From contig CABTZX010000005.1 in the NCBI GenBank assembly GCA_902489445.1, positions 1 through 64,000 of the forward strand: a stretch of 64,000 nt of DNA, in the 5' to 3' direction. The stretch is from an uncultured Bacteroidales bacterium. GTDB lineage: Bacteria > Bacteroidota > Bacteroidia > Bacteroidales > Porphyromonadaceae. The translations under genes and the position numbers were made by a program. Below are positions 24,566 through 32,154 of the stretch, piece by piece (the stretch's first letter is position 1; each line of letters opens with the position of its first letter). The notes beneath the pieces are model-generated. The model ran no database searches and was not told the DNA's origin. It saw only the letters and a list, made by a program, of their open reading frames with translations.

Positions 24566-26617
24566 ATGAAAAAAGGACAAATAGGGGTTACTACCGAGAA
24601 TATCTTCCCCATCATAAAAAAGTTTCTCTATAGCGATCAGGACATATTCCTGCGCGAACTTATTTCCAACGCCGTAGATGCCACCGCCAAATTACGCGCC
24701 ATTGCGCAAAAAGATACGGCGGACTTAGGCGATTTGGGCGAACTATCCGTACATATTGAGGTAGATCCCGTGGCAAAAACACTATCCGTTTCCGACAACG
24801 GAATAGGCATGACCGAGGAAGAACTCGATCGGTACATCAATCAGATAGCCTTTAGTGGCGCCGAAGAATTCCTCAAAAAATACGAAGGTACCGATGCTTC
24901 TATCATAGGGCACTTTGGTTTAGGATTTTACTCAGCCTTTATGGTTTCCGAAAAGGTGGAAATTGACACCCTTTCTTACCAAAAAGGTGCCTCGGCGGTA
25001 CATTGGTCTTGCAATGGCTCGCCCAACTATTCGATGGAACCTTCCGCACGAACCGAACGCGGCACTACCATCACGCTCCACATCGACGAGGAACACAGCC
25101 GCTTTTTAGATAAAGGTACCATTCGGGAGCTTCTGTACAAATATTGCCGTTTCCTACCCGTTCCGGTCTATTTTGGCAAGAAAGAGGAGTGGAAAGACGG
25201 CAAAATGCAACCCACCGATGAGGACGATTGCATTAACGAAACCGAACCGCTTTGGACAAAGCAGCCTGCCGATATCACCGAAGAGCAGTACGACGAATTC
25301 TACCAAACGCTCTTCCCCGGCAGTACAAAGCCGCTTTTCTATATACATCTCAATGTGGATTACCCCTTCAAACTACAGGGAATTCTCTATTTCCCCGAAC
25401 TGAAGGAGGGCGTTATACCGCAAAAAAACGGCATCAGTCTGTACTGTAACCGCGTTTTCGTTACCGATGAGCTGGAAGGCGTACTGCCCGAATGGCTCAA
25501 ACTGATGCACGGAATCATCGATTCCCCCGATATTCCCCTCAATGTGAGCCGTTCCTATTTGCAACAGGACCCCTCCGCGCAGAAAATATCGGCACATATT
25601 GGCAAAAAAGTGGCGGACAAACTGGAAGAGCTGTTCCGTACCGATCGCGCTTCCTATGAGCAAAAGTGGAGCACACTTGAGTTCTTTGTGCACTACGGAA
25701 TGCTAACCGACGAAAAAGCGTACGAACGTTTGTTGCCCGCGCTTCTATTCAAGGATATCGACGGCAAGCGCTTTTACACGCTCGACGAGCTGAAAAAGCT
25801 CACCGAATCAGCCCAAACCAACAAGGAAGGCGTACTGGTGCAGCTCTACGCAACCGATGCCGCCGAGCAATACATCCCGTGCAAGCAGGCAACCGACAAG
25901 GGTTACGTGGTGCTCCTTATGGATGGCTATTTGGCACTTCCTCTCATCAATCAACTCGAGGAAAAGCAGGAAAAACTGCACTTTACCCGTGTGGATAGCG
26001 ACAATGTAGAGCGGCTGATCAACGGAAAAACGGACGAATCCGAGCAACAGCATCAGCACAAAAACCTCGAGCAGCTATTCGTTTGCGCGATGCCTGAGCT
26101 GAGCGGTGCGCACTTCTCCGTAGAAATCGCCTCCGATGGACGGCCCGAGGCCGCGCCGGCTGAGCTGGTACGCGATGAATGGATGCGACGCATGAAAGAT
26201 ATGGGTCGCTTCCGTCAGGGAACAGATTTCTACAGCGAAATGCCCGACGCCTATCGGTTGATCGTAAATCCGCGCAACGAGGTGGTCAAAAGGTTGGAGG
26301 ATGCGCTCCAAACCAACGAACTGAACGATGCGCTTGCCGCCTACGAAGCTGCCGAAAAAGCGCACCAAGCGTGGTTTGAGGCTAATCGCGAAAAGAAGGA
26401 AGATGCCCTAAGTGACGAAGATAAACAGGAACGCACGCGCCTTAATAAGGATAAAAACGATAAACGCGATGCATTGAACGCGCTCTTGCGTAGCTTTGCC
26501 GATGCGCATCCTGCCGTCTCGCAGCTCTGGGACCTTGCACTTCTCTCCTGCTCTCTGCTGACCGGCGAGCGCTTGGCTGCATTCATCGCACGCAGTACCG
26601 CCCTGCTTCACGAATAA
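24566..26617 (+). CDS. htpG: HtpG molecular chaperone (Hsp90 family)
   Basis: 683 residues. The N-terminal ATPase domain has DIFLRELISNAVDA, SVSDNGIGMTEEEL and GHFGLGFYSAFMVSEK, the standard Bergerat-fold motifs that bind ATP. The middle domain follows (LNVSRSYLQQD) and the C-terminal dimerisation region ends near residue 660. It is a cytoplasmic dimeric chaperone that helps client proteins fold and mature under stress. Its location after clpC suggests a proteostasis pair. A highly charged insert (ANREKKEDALSDEDKQERTR, about residues 605-625) lengthens the C-terminal domain compared with enteric HtpG. A 22-bp array and a strong terminator lie downstream. Confidence 0.95.
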   Translation: MKKGQIGVTTENIFPIIKKFLYSDQDIFLRELISNAVDATAKLRAIAQKDTADLGDLGELSVHIEVDPVAKTLSVSDNGIGMTEEELDRYINQIAFSGAEEFLKKYEGTDASIIGHFGLGFYSAFMVSEKVEIDTLSYQKGASAVHWSCNGSPNYSMEPSARTERGTTITLHIDEEHSRFLDKGTIRELLYKYCRFLPVPVYFGKKEEWKDGKMQPTDEDDCINETEPLWTKQPADITEEQYDEFYQTLFPGSTKPLFYIHLNVDYPFKLQGILYFPELKEGVIPQKNGISLYCNRVFVTDELEGVLPEWLKLMHGIIDSPDIPLNVSRSYLQQDPSAQKISAHIGKKVADKLEELFRTDRASYEQKWSTLEFFVHYGMLTDEKAYERLLPALLFKDIDGKRFYTLDELKKLTESAQTNKEGVLVQLYATDAAEQYIPCKQATDKGYVVLLMDGYLALPLINQLEEKQEKLHFTRVDSDNVERLINGKTDESEQQHQHKNLEQLFVCAMPELSGAHFSVEIASDGRPEAAPAELVRDEWMRRMKDMGRFRQGTDFYSEMPDAYRLIVNPRNEVVKRLEDALQTNELNDALAAYEAAEKAHQAWFEANREKKEDALSDEDKQERTRLNKDKNDKRDALNALLRSFADAHPAVSQLWDLALLSCSLLTGERLAAFIARSTALLHE

Positions 26618-26648
26618 AGCACCGTACCGCTCTGCACGTGGGCGCCAT

Positions 26649-26824
26649 TCCGCAATGCGGAAAAGCGCCTGCCGCCCATCGAAAACGCCCCGCCGCTCAG
26701 CAAAAAATATACTGCTATTCATTGGAAGAAGCACTGTTGCTTAGCGGAAGACGCACTACAGCCCAGTGAAATAAGTACTGCTATTAAGCAAAAGATGTAC
26801 TGCTACTCAGCGAAAGATGCATGG
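26649..26824. repeat. Eight-unit 22-bp array downstream of htpG
   Basis: Units start at 26649, 26671, 26693, 26715, 26737, 26759, 26781 and 26803, all 22 bp apart. Later units read CTATTAAGCAAAAGATGTAC, CTACTCAGCGAAAGATGCAT and so on; the consensus is roughly CT-n-n-T-n-AGCGAAAGA-n-GCACTG. It is unrelated in sequence to the AAAGGTATATACC family but has the same period. It lies between htpG and the terminator. Confidence 0.75.
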
Positions 26825-26888
26825 CTGTTTTGCGATAATTCTAGATACAGCAGCTAATTAAGCACGGCAACTTGCGCGTAACTATACT

Positions 26889-26935
26889 GCGCGGTGGCAA
26901 ACAGAACCCTCTGTTTGTCACCGCGCTTTTATTTT
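26889..26935 (+). terminator. Strong intrinsic terminator after the htpG region
   Basis: GCGCGGTG (26889-26896) pairs with CACCGCGC (26919-26926), and inside it CAAACAG pairs with CTGTTTG. TTTTATTTT follows at once. It is 270 bp beyond htpG, so the eight-unit array would be transcribed. Confidence 0.88.
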
Positions 26936-26959
26936 CTCTTCGACACCCATCCCGACCTT

Positions 26960-27065
26960 TTCCCCATCGGAACTTATCGGAGCACATCAGAGCTTATCCG
27001 AACCCATCCGATTTCCTCCGATAAATTCTGATAAGTTCTGATAAGTTCCGATAAATTCAGATACC
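26960..27065. repeat. 10-bp phased repeats (TCCGATAAGT family)
   Basis: Units such as TCGGAACTTA and TCGGAGCACA on the left and TCCGATAAAT, TCTGATAAGT, TCTGATAAGT, TCCGATAAAT on the right lie at 10-bp steps. The halves are of reverse-complement type, forming a dyad like that at 15785-15882. Confidence 0.7.
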
Positions 27066-27115
27066 CTCCTACGAACATACCGTCCGCCGTCAACCACCCC
27101 ACACCTCCACCGCAG

Positions 27116-27555
27116 CACACCATCGCCTGCCCATAACCATACCCACGCACCATCCCTTGCGCACTTACGCCTGCACTAATGCGTAGCCGCAGCCCCACAG
27201 CTGCGCACCTTTGCCCTTGCTTATGCGTAGGTGCTCAGCCGTTTATACGTAGATGCTCGGCTGGTTGTACGTAGCTTCTCAATCGTAGCTATAGAGCTGC
27301 TCGATAAATTGTTTAAAGGATTTGTACAAATCCTTTAAAGTACGCGTATAAATCGTTTAAACGATTTGTATAAATCATTAAAAGAATTTATTGAAAAGGC
27401 ACGTACCTATGGTTACGCAGGTACGTATGAATGGTTGAGGAGGTACGTGGAAGTGATTGCTTAGGTACGTATGAATGGTTGAGAAGCTACGTGGAAGTGA
27501 TCGGGCGGATATGTATCAGTAGTTGCGAGGGGGTGTACGTGTGGGGCGGTAGGTA
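27116..27555. repeat. 22-bp phased array of about 20 units with four-unit AT core
   Basis: Starts read at 27116, 27138, 27160, 27182, 27204, 27226, 27248, 27270 and 27292. AT-rich units follow at 27314, 27336, 27358 and 27380 (TTTAAAGGATTTGTACAAAT, CGTTTAAACGATTTGTATA). CGTA/CGTG/TGTA units continue at 27402, 27424, 27446, 27468, 27490, 27512 and 27534. Every step is 22 bp. The AT core is in the inverse orientation to that at 15360-15447. No gene or transcript signal is visible. Confidence 0.88.
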
Positions 27556-27639
27556 CCTTGATCTGCAGACGCGGTTACGATGCACTCGGCTTTTGTCAGC
27601 GTGAGATTATCCGACACAATCAGCTCCAATCATAGGAAT

Positions 27640-27800
27640 ATCGGTGTTGGTGGTGGCGCAGGGCTATCGGAACCAATCGGAGTTTATCGGAACTAATCGG
27701 AAAGGCATGGGGAGGAAGCAGCGAGAAGATCGGTGTTGGTTGTGGCGCAGAACTATCGGAACCAATCGGAGTTTATCGGAACTAATCGGAAAAGCATAGG
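27640..27800. repeat. Two copies of an ~80-bp repeat with 10-bp TATCGGAAC units
   Basis: TCGGTGTTGGT followed by TATCGGAACCAATCGGAGTT and TATCGGAACTAATCGGAAA occurs at about 27640 and 27731. Within each copy TATCGGAACC, AATCGGAGTT, TATCGGAACT and AATCGGAAAG are 10 bp apart. Confidence 0.7.
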
Positions 27801-27819
27801 GGAAAGGGGCAGAAGCCGC

Positions 27820-28385
27820 TACTTGATCCGGGGGAGAGGATCGGTGGGGCGTGCCGATGGGTATGGATGTGCTTAGCGATGACGGCTTCCCATTTGCACG
27901 AAAGTTCGTGGGGAGCGTCAAGAGCCGCTACTTGATCCGGGGAAGAGGATCGGTGGGGCGTGCCGAGGGGGGGGGAGGTGCTTAGCAATGACAGCTCCTC
28001 ATTTGCACGAAAGTTAGTGGGGAGCGTCAAGAGCCGTTACTTGATCCGGGGGAGAGGATCGGTGGGGCGTGCCGATGGGTGGAAAGGTGCTTAGCGATGA
28101 CGGCTCCCCATTTGCACGAAAGTTCGTGGGGAGCGTCAGGAACCGTTACTCGGTTCGGGGGAGAGGATCGGTGGGGCGTGCCGAGGGGTGGGAAGGTGCT
28201 TAGCGATGACAGCTCCCCATTTGCACGAAAGTTCGTGGGGAGCGTCAAGAGCCGTTACTTGTTCCGGGGGAGAGGATCGGTGGGGCGTGCCGAGGGGTGG
28301 GAAGGTGCTTAGCGATGACAGCTCCCCATTTGCACGAAAGTTCGTTGGGAGCGTCAGGAACCGCTACTTGATCCGGGGGAGGGAT
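27820..28385. repeat. 109-bp tandem repeat, five copies
   Basis: GGATCGGTGGGGCGTGCCGA-type sites start at 27838, 27947, 28056, 28165 and 28274, exactly 109 bp apart. Inside each unit GA-starting segments occur at roughly 22-bp steps (GAGGGG, GATGAC, GAAAGT, GAACCG), so the unit may be a 5 x 22 minus 1 composite. The edge sequence GCGTCAGGAACCGCTACTTG resembles the 3' end of the neighbouring nitroreductase gene (GCGTCGGGAGGCGCTACTCG). No gene. Confidence 0.88.
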
Positions 28386-28429
28386 GCAGCGGGGCGCAGC
28401 AGGTGGATCGGTGGAAGCGTCGGGAGGCG

Positions 28430-29050
28430 CTACTCGATCCAGGTGATGTAGTCGGGCTTGCGCGGGTCGGGCTGCGGATAGTCGCCGTCGTTATAGCCGA
28501 TAATGCATTGCGCTATACCGACGTAATCGCCTTCAATGTTCCACTCTTTGAGTAGCTCCTTGCCCTCGTTGGTTTCAAACATTTGGTCGGCTCCGTGCAC
28601 CCAACAGGTAGCGAGCCCGAGCGCGTGCGCCGCATTGAGCATATTCGCCATCACTACGCTGCCGTCGTATAGGTAAGTGGGCACCGATTTATCCGCCAAA
28701 ACGACAATCACGGCGGGAGCACCGTAGTAAGGATCGTGCGTCCCTCCGCGGAGGTTCATATTGAGCCGCGACAGCCGATCGCGTACTTCGCGGTTGGTAA
28801 CAACGATGATCTTGGCGGATTGTTTGCCCATACCGCTGGGTGCATAGCTACCGGCTTTGGCTACTAAGGCAAGCTGTTCCTTGGGGGGCATCTCGTCCTT
28901 GTAGAGCCGGACGCTTCGGCGTGTGAGAAAGAGTTCCACTTTTCCCTCGTCGGTAAGCTCGGCGGAGGCTTTTCCTTCGTGCTTTTGGGTACAGCCGGGC
29001 AATAAAAAGGCCGCTAAACATAAGCCGGTTAGTAGTAATTTGTTGTTCAT
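28430..29050 (-). CDS. Nitroreductase-family lipoprotein
   Basis: 206 residues with a lipoprotein signal (LTGLCLAAFLLPGC; Cys 20). The body matches the nitroreductase fold: FLTRRSVRLYKDEMPPKEQL (FMN phosphate-binding start), KAGSYAPSGMGKQSAKIIVV, GSVVMANMLNAAHALGLATC. These enzymes use FMN and NAD(P)H to reduce nitro or quinone compounds. A lipid-anchored version outside the cytoplasm is unusual, because pyridine nucleotides are cytoplasmic; an alternative is flavin-dependent reduction with another donor. The 109-bp repeats abut its stop codon. A near-perfect inverted repeat overlaps its likely promoter. Confidence 0.8.
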   Translation of the reverse strand: MNNKLLLTGLCLAAFLLPGCTQKHEGKASAELTDEGKVELFLTRRSVRLYKDEMPPKEQLALVAKAGSYAPSGMGKQSAKIIVVTNREVRDRLSRLNMNLRGGTHDPYYGAPAVIVVLADKSVPTYLYDGSVVMANMLNAAHALGLATCWVHGADQMFETNEGKELLKEWNIEGDYVGIAQCIIGYNDGDYPQPDPRKPDYITWIE

Positions 29051-29093
29051 CTCGTCTTCTTTATTCGTTCATTTCTCCATTCAACTACGAACA

Positions 29094-29127
29094 CAAAGAT
29101 AGAAAAGTATGTTCAAAAAACGAACAT
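29094..29127 (-). promoter_or_regulatory. Promoter and inverted-repeat operator of the nitroreductase gene
   Basis: The minus strand reads TATCTTTG (plus-strand CAAAGATA at 29094-29101). Upstream, ATGTTC (29109-29114) and GAACAT (29122-29127) form a perfect inverted repeat with a 7-nt spacer that overlaps the -33 region. This is a plausible repressor or activator site. Confidence 0.55.
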
Positions 29128-29295
29128 TTAGTAGAGAAACGGCAAAAAATCTTCCATATTGGCAAGAAAGAGGATGAGTCAAATGGCTCGGATTTGTCCT
29201 AAAGCGTGGTGAACGGATGGATCGGTTTTTTGGTCAAATGATGCGGATACGGTTACTTTGCAGGGTCAAATTAAGCGAAGAACGAGGTACAAAGG

Positions 29296-30273
29296 ATGAG
29301 TTTTTGGAAGAAGATTTTTGCCAAAGATGGGAGCTCGGCGGACGAAAATACCGCTGCGGCAGCCGAACAGGAGCGTGAGGAAAAGGCGAAACTGCGCAAT
29401 GCGGATGCGCTTAAGTTCGATGGATTGCGCTTGTTGCAAGCGGGCTATGCGGAGCCGGCTCTGAACTATTTGGCGCGTTCCATTGAACTGCATCCGGAGT
29501 TTGAATCGCGTTATTACTATGCGGAAGCGCTAACGCGTTTGGGCCGCAACGCTGAAGCGATCGAGCTGTACCAATCGTTGGCAGAGGAGGCACCGGAGCA
29601 TATTTCGCTAAATCTTGCTCTTTTGGCGCTATTGGTGGCGGAAGAACGGTACGAAGAAGCGGAGCAACGTTTGGGTATCGCTGCCGCTCTTTCGCTGGAG
29701 GAAGCGGAGGAGGCGTCGCTTCGTCTATATGAGGCGATGCTTGCCGCCGGTACGGCTCAGTACGAGCGAGCTATAGTAGCGGCGGATCGTGCGCTGGAAT
29801 TGCGCAAAGACATGCCCCGCGCCGCGCTGTATAAGGCTAAATCGCTGCTGCAATTAGGGCGCGCCGACGAGGCGGAAGCGTGGGTTGAGTCAATGCGTAC
29901 ACAGTTTCCCGAGGAAGAACGCTTCCCTTTGTACGCAGCGGAAGCGGCTCTTTGCCAAAAAGAACCGAAGAAAGCGGAGCGCGCCTTGCGTGATGCCATT
30001 GAGATCGATCCGTTTAACGAGGAAGCGCATCTACGTCTTGCCACGCTTTTATCCGGACAAAATCGCACGGAGGAGGCTGTTTCTCTGCTGAAACCGTTCG
30101 TAGATGAAGAACGCGCTACGGTACGCATCAAGCAACAGCTGGCGGCGCTTTACCGCGTTCAGGGCAACGAATCGGCCTCGGAAGCGGTGGAAGCGACCAT
30201 CAGCGAGGATGATTTGGCGGAAACGGATGGTCGTGCCGACTTTAATAATCTATACACCGGCGGGCTATACTAA
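29296..30273 (+). CDS. Tetratricopeptide-repeat protein
   Basis: 325 residues, cytoplasmic, no signal peptide. Helical TPR-type units are visible from about residue 40: LLQAGYAEPALNYLARSIEL, YYAEALTRLGRNAEAIELYQ, and later ALYKAKSLLQLGRADEAEAW and AHLRLATLLSGQNRTEEAVS. TPRs bind partner proteins; no catalytic domain is seen. A -7 box TTACTTTG sits about 40 bp upstream. The RNase HI gene follows after 6 bp and an ATP-grasp-like gene overlaps that, so the three form an operon. Confidence 0.85.
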   Translation: MSFWKKIFAKDGSSADENTAAAAEQEREEKAKLRNADALKFDGLRLLQAGYAEPALNYLARSIELHPEFESRYYYAEALTRLGRNAEAIELYQSLAEEAPEHISLNLALLALLVAEERYEEAEQRLGIAAALSLEEAEEASLRLYEAMLAAGTAQYERAIVAADRALELRKDMPRAALYKAKSLLQLGRADEAEAWVESMRTQFPEEERFPLYAAEAALCQKEPKKAERALRDAIEIDPFNEEAHLRLATLLSGQNRTEEAVSLLKPFVDEERATVRIKQQLAALYRVQGNESASEAVEATISEDDLAETDGRADFNNLYTGGLY

Positions 30274-30279
30274 GGTTTT

Positions 30280-30906
30280 ATGGCGCAAAAGAAGTGGTAC
30301 GCCGTTTGGAGCGGAGCCGAAACCGGCGTATTTGATACGTGGGCGGAGTGCCGTAGCTACGTAGAGGGCTACAAAGGGGCTCGGTACAAATCGTTTGCCA
30401 CACGGGAGGAAGCCGAGGAAGCACTGGCGGTTTCGCCCGATCAGTACATATCTACGCGGAAACGGGGTGCTCGCGTGCGACCGTTTAGCCGTGAGGGCGT
30501 TGAGGAACAGAGCATCGCGGTGGACGGTGCTACCAGTCGTAATCCCGGGCCCGCCGAGTATCGTGGCGTGTGGGTAGGGAGCGGAGAGGTGATTTTCAGC
30601 TCGCCAATTTTCGAAGGAACCAATAATATAGCGGAGTTTCTCGCTATCGTTCACGCGATGGCGCTATGCGTAAAGGTAGGAAAGCGGGTACCAATCTATT
30701 CGGATAGCCGTACCGCCATCAAATGGATAGGGGAGGGCAGAGCGAAAAGCACGCTACCGCGCACGCCTAAGTATATGAAAGCGCACGAATTGGTGGCACG
30801 CGCCGAAGCGTGGTTAGCGGCACATCCGGCGGAGGAGCGCCCGCCGCTACTCAAATGGAATACAACGCTTTGGGGCGAGATACCTGCCGATTTCGGTCGC
30901 AAATGA
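30280..30906 (+). CDS. RNase HI with N-terminal viroplasmin domain
   Basis: 208 residues. The N-terminal ~50 residues are the caulimovirus viroplasmin-like RNA/DNA hybrid binding domain (KKWYAVWSGAETGVFDTWAE, YKSFATREEAEEAL). The RNase H domain follows from ~residue 85: the first carboxylate in VDGATSRNPGP, the second in NNIAEFLAIVHAM, the third in YSDSRTAI and the last near WGEIPADFGRK. It should cleave RNA in RNA-DNA hybrids. This two-domain arrangement is usual in Bacteroidota. Its stop overlaps the next start (ATGA). Confidence 0.9.
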   Translation: MAQKKWYAVWSGAETGVFDTWAECRSYVEGYKGARYKSFATREEAEEALAVSPDQYISTRKRGARVRPFSREGVEEQSIAVDGATSRNPGPAEYRGVWVGSGEVIFSSPIFEGTNNIAEFLAIVHAMALCVKVGKRVPIYSDSRTAIKWIGEGRAKSTLPRTPKYMKAHELVARAEAWLAAHPAEERPPLLKWNTTLWGEIPADFGRK

Positions 30907-32006
30907 ACCTTCCGAGGCTGTTTCTGCTGAACATTGGGGGCGAAGCAGCCCTTTCTCATCGCGAAAAGAACTATACGCCGCCGCAGTTGGTCCGTCAGAT
31001 GCGGCGCGATTTGGCTCCACTCGCGGCGTGGCTATCGGACGAACCGGAGCGCGATGCCGTATGGGTGGCGGAAGGCGTTCCCTTGCCTTCGTCTATGGAT
31101 TCGATACCGCTTCCGCGCTTGGTTACGGCGAGGGAGTTGGCGGAAGCATCGTTCCCGCAACCGTTTCGTTTGGAATTGTGGGGACCGGAGCCTTCGCTCG
31201 TACAAACGTTGCGCCGAAAGTATCCGTCGTTAGCAATGGAAAAGGTCGTTTTTCCTGATGAAACCGCGCTTCCTGATCATTTGTTTGACCGCTCGGCACC
31301 CTGCCTTTTTCTGAAAGATTGGGACTTTGCGGCACCGCAATGGGTTCATTCCGCGGAAGAGCTTCGTGCCTATGCCGCTTTGGTACCGCATCGGCAGCTC
31401 GTTCTGAAGCGTCCGTTCAGCTCATCGGGGCGTGGCATTCGTCTGTTCCGTACAGGCGAAACGGACGAAACCCGGCTCCCCTTTCCGTTAGTGGTAGAGC
31501 CGTTTTACGAAAAAGTATCGGATTGGGCGGCGGAGTACACTATTGACGCGGATGGAGAGGTACGCTTTGACGCTTTGTCGCACTTCGTGGTACACGGCTT
31601 TCGGTATGGAGGAAATTGGCTCTACCCACAGGAGGTAATGCGCGAAAAGTTGCTCGGAGCGGTGGGCAGGGAGGCGTGGGCGCACGCACAAGAGGCGCAC
31701 AAACGGTTTCTCTCTTCCGAAGTGGTTCCTTATTACAAGGGACCTGTCGGCATCGATATGATGGTAGTTCGCGAGGGGAGTTGCCTTCGTTTGCATCCGT
31801 TTGTGGAGATGAACGTGCGGCACACGATGGGCAGTTTGGCGCACCGCATACAACAGCGTGGCGGAAAAGCATTTGAAAACGGCTTGCTCTGTATCGAGGC
31901 AGTTCGCGCCGGGGAGCCGTTATCTGTCGAAAAGAGGTATCCGCTCACCGCAAGAGATGAGCAGACGCGCTTCGTGGCAACAATCCGCTCGGCGGCATCG
32001 GAGTAA
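30903..32006 (+). CDS. ATP-grasp-like protein of unknown function
   Basis: 367 residues with the start chosen at the ATG that overlaps the RNase HI stop (ATGA). Motifs suggest an ATP-grasp fold: a glycine-rich nucleotide loop LVLKRPFSSSGRGIRLF near residue 165, an acidic stretch VVEPFYEKVSDWAAEY, and a late metal-binding region GPVGIDMMVV and FVEMNVRHTMG. ATP-grasp enzymes join an acid to an amine or thiol via acyl-phosphate. I do not recognise a substrate. Translational coupling to RNase HI is seen in sequence; a shared function would be inference. Confidence 0.55.
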   Translation: MNLPRLFLLNIGGEAALSHREKNYTPPQLVRQMRRDLAPLAAWLSDEPERDAVWVAEGVPLPSSMDSIPLPRLVTARELAEASFPQPFRLELWGPEPSLVQTLRRKYPSLAMEKVVFPDETALPDHLFDRSAPCLFLKDWDFAAPQWVHSAEELRAYAALVPHRQLVLKRPFSSSGRGIRLFRTGETDETRLPFPLVVEPFYEKVSDWAAEYTIDADGEVRFDALSHFVVHGFRYGGNWLYPQEVMREKLLGAVGREAWAHAQEAHKRFLSSEVVPYYKGPVGIDMMVVREGSCLRLHPFVEMNVRHTMGSLAHRIQQRGGKAFENGLLCIEAVRAGEPLSVEKRYPLTARDEQTRFVATIRSAASE

Positions 32007-32039
32007 CCGCTCCCAATAGTCCTCCAAACAGGCTCTGAA

Positions 32040-32127
32040 AAAGGTATATACCTCTCAATGGAAAGGTATATACCTCTCGTCTGAAACTTATATACCTTTC
32101 GGACGAAAGGTATATAGGTTTTGTCGC
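32040..32127. repeat. Four-unit 22-bp array, AAAGGTATATACC family
   Basis: Units start at 32040, 32062, 32084 and 32106: AAAGGTATATACCTCTCAAT, AAAGGTATATACCTCTCGTC, AAACTTATATACCTTTCGGA and AAAGGTATATAGG. It lies in the convergent gap between the ATP-grasp-like gene and the nucleoside kinase. Confidence 0.9.
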
Positions 32128-32154
32128 AACGATCTACAGCGTAGCGCGCACGCC

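Noticed and set aside
27664..28451. Several frames of 70-90 codons on both strands of the 109-bp array
   Set aside because: They simply translate the tandem unit.
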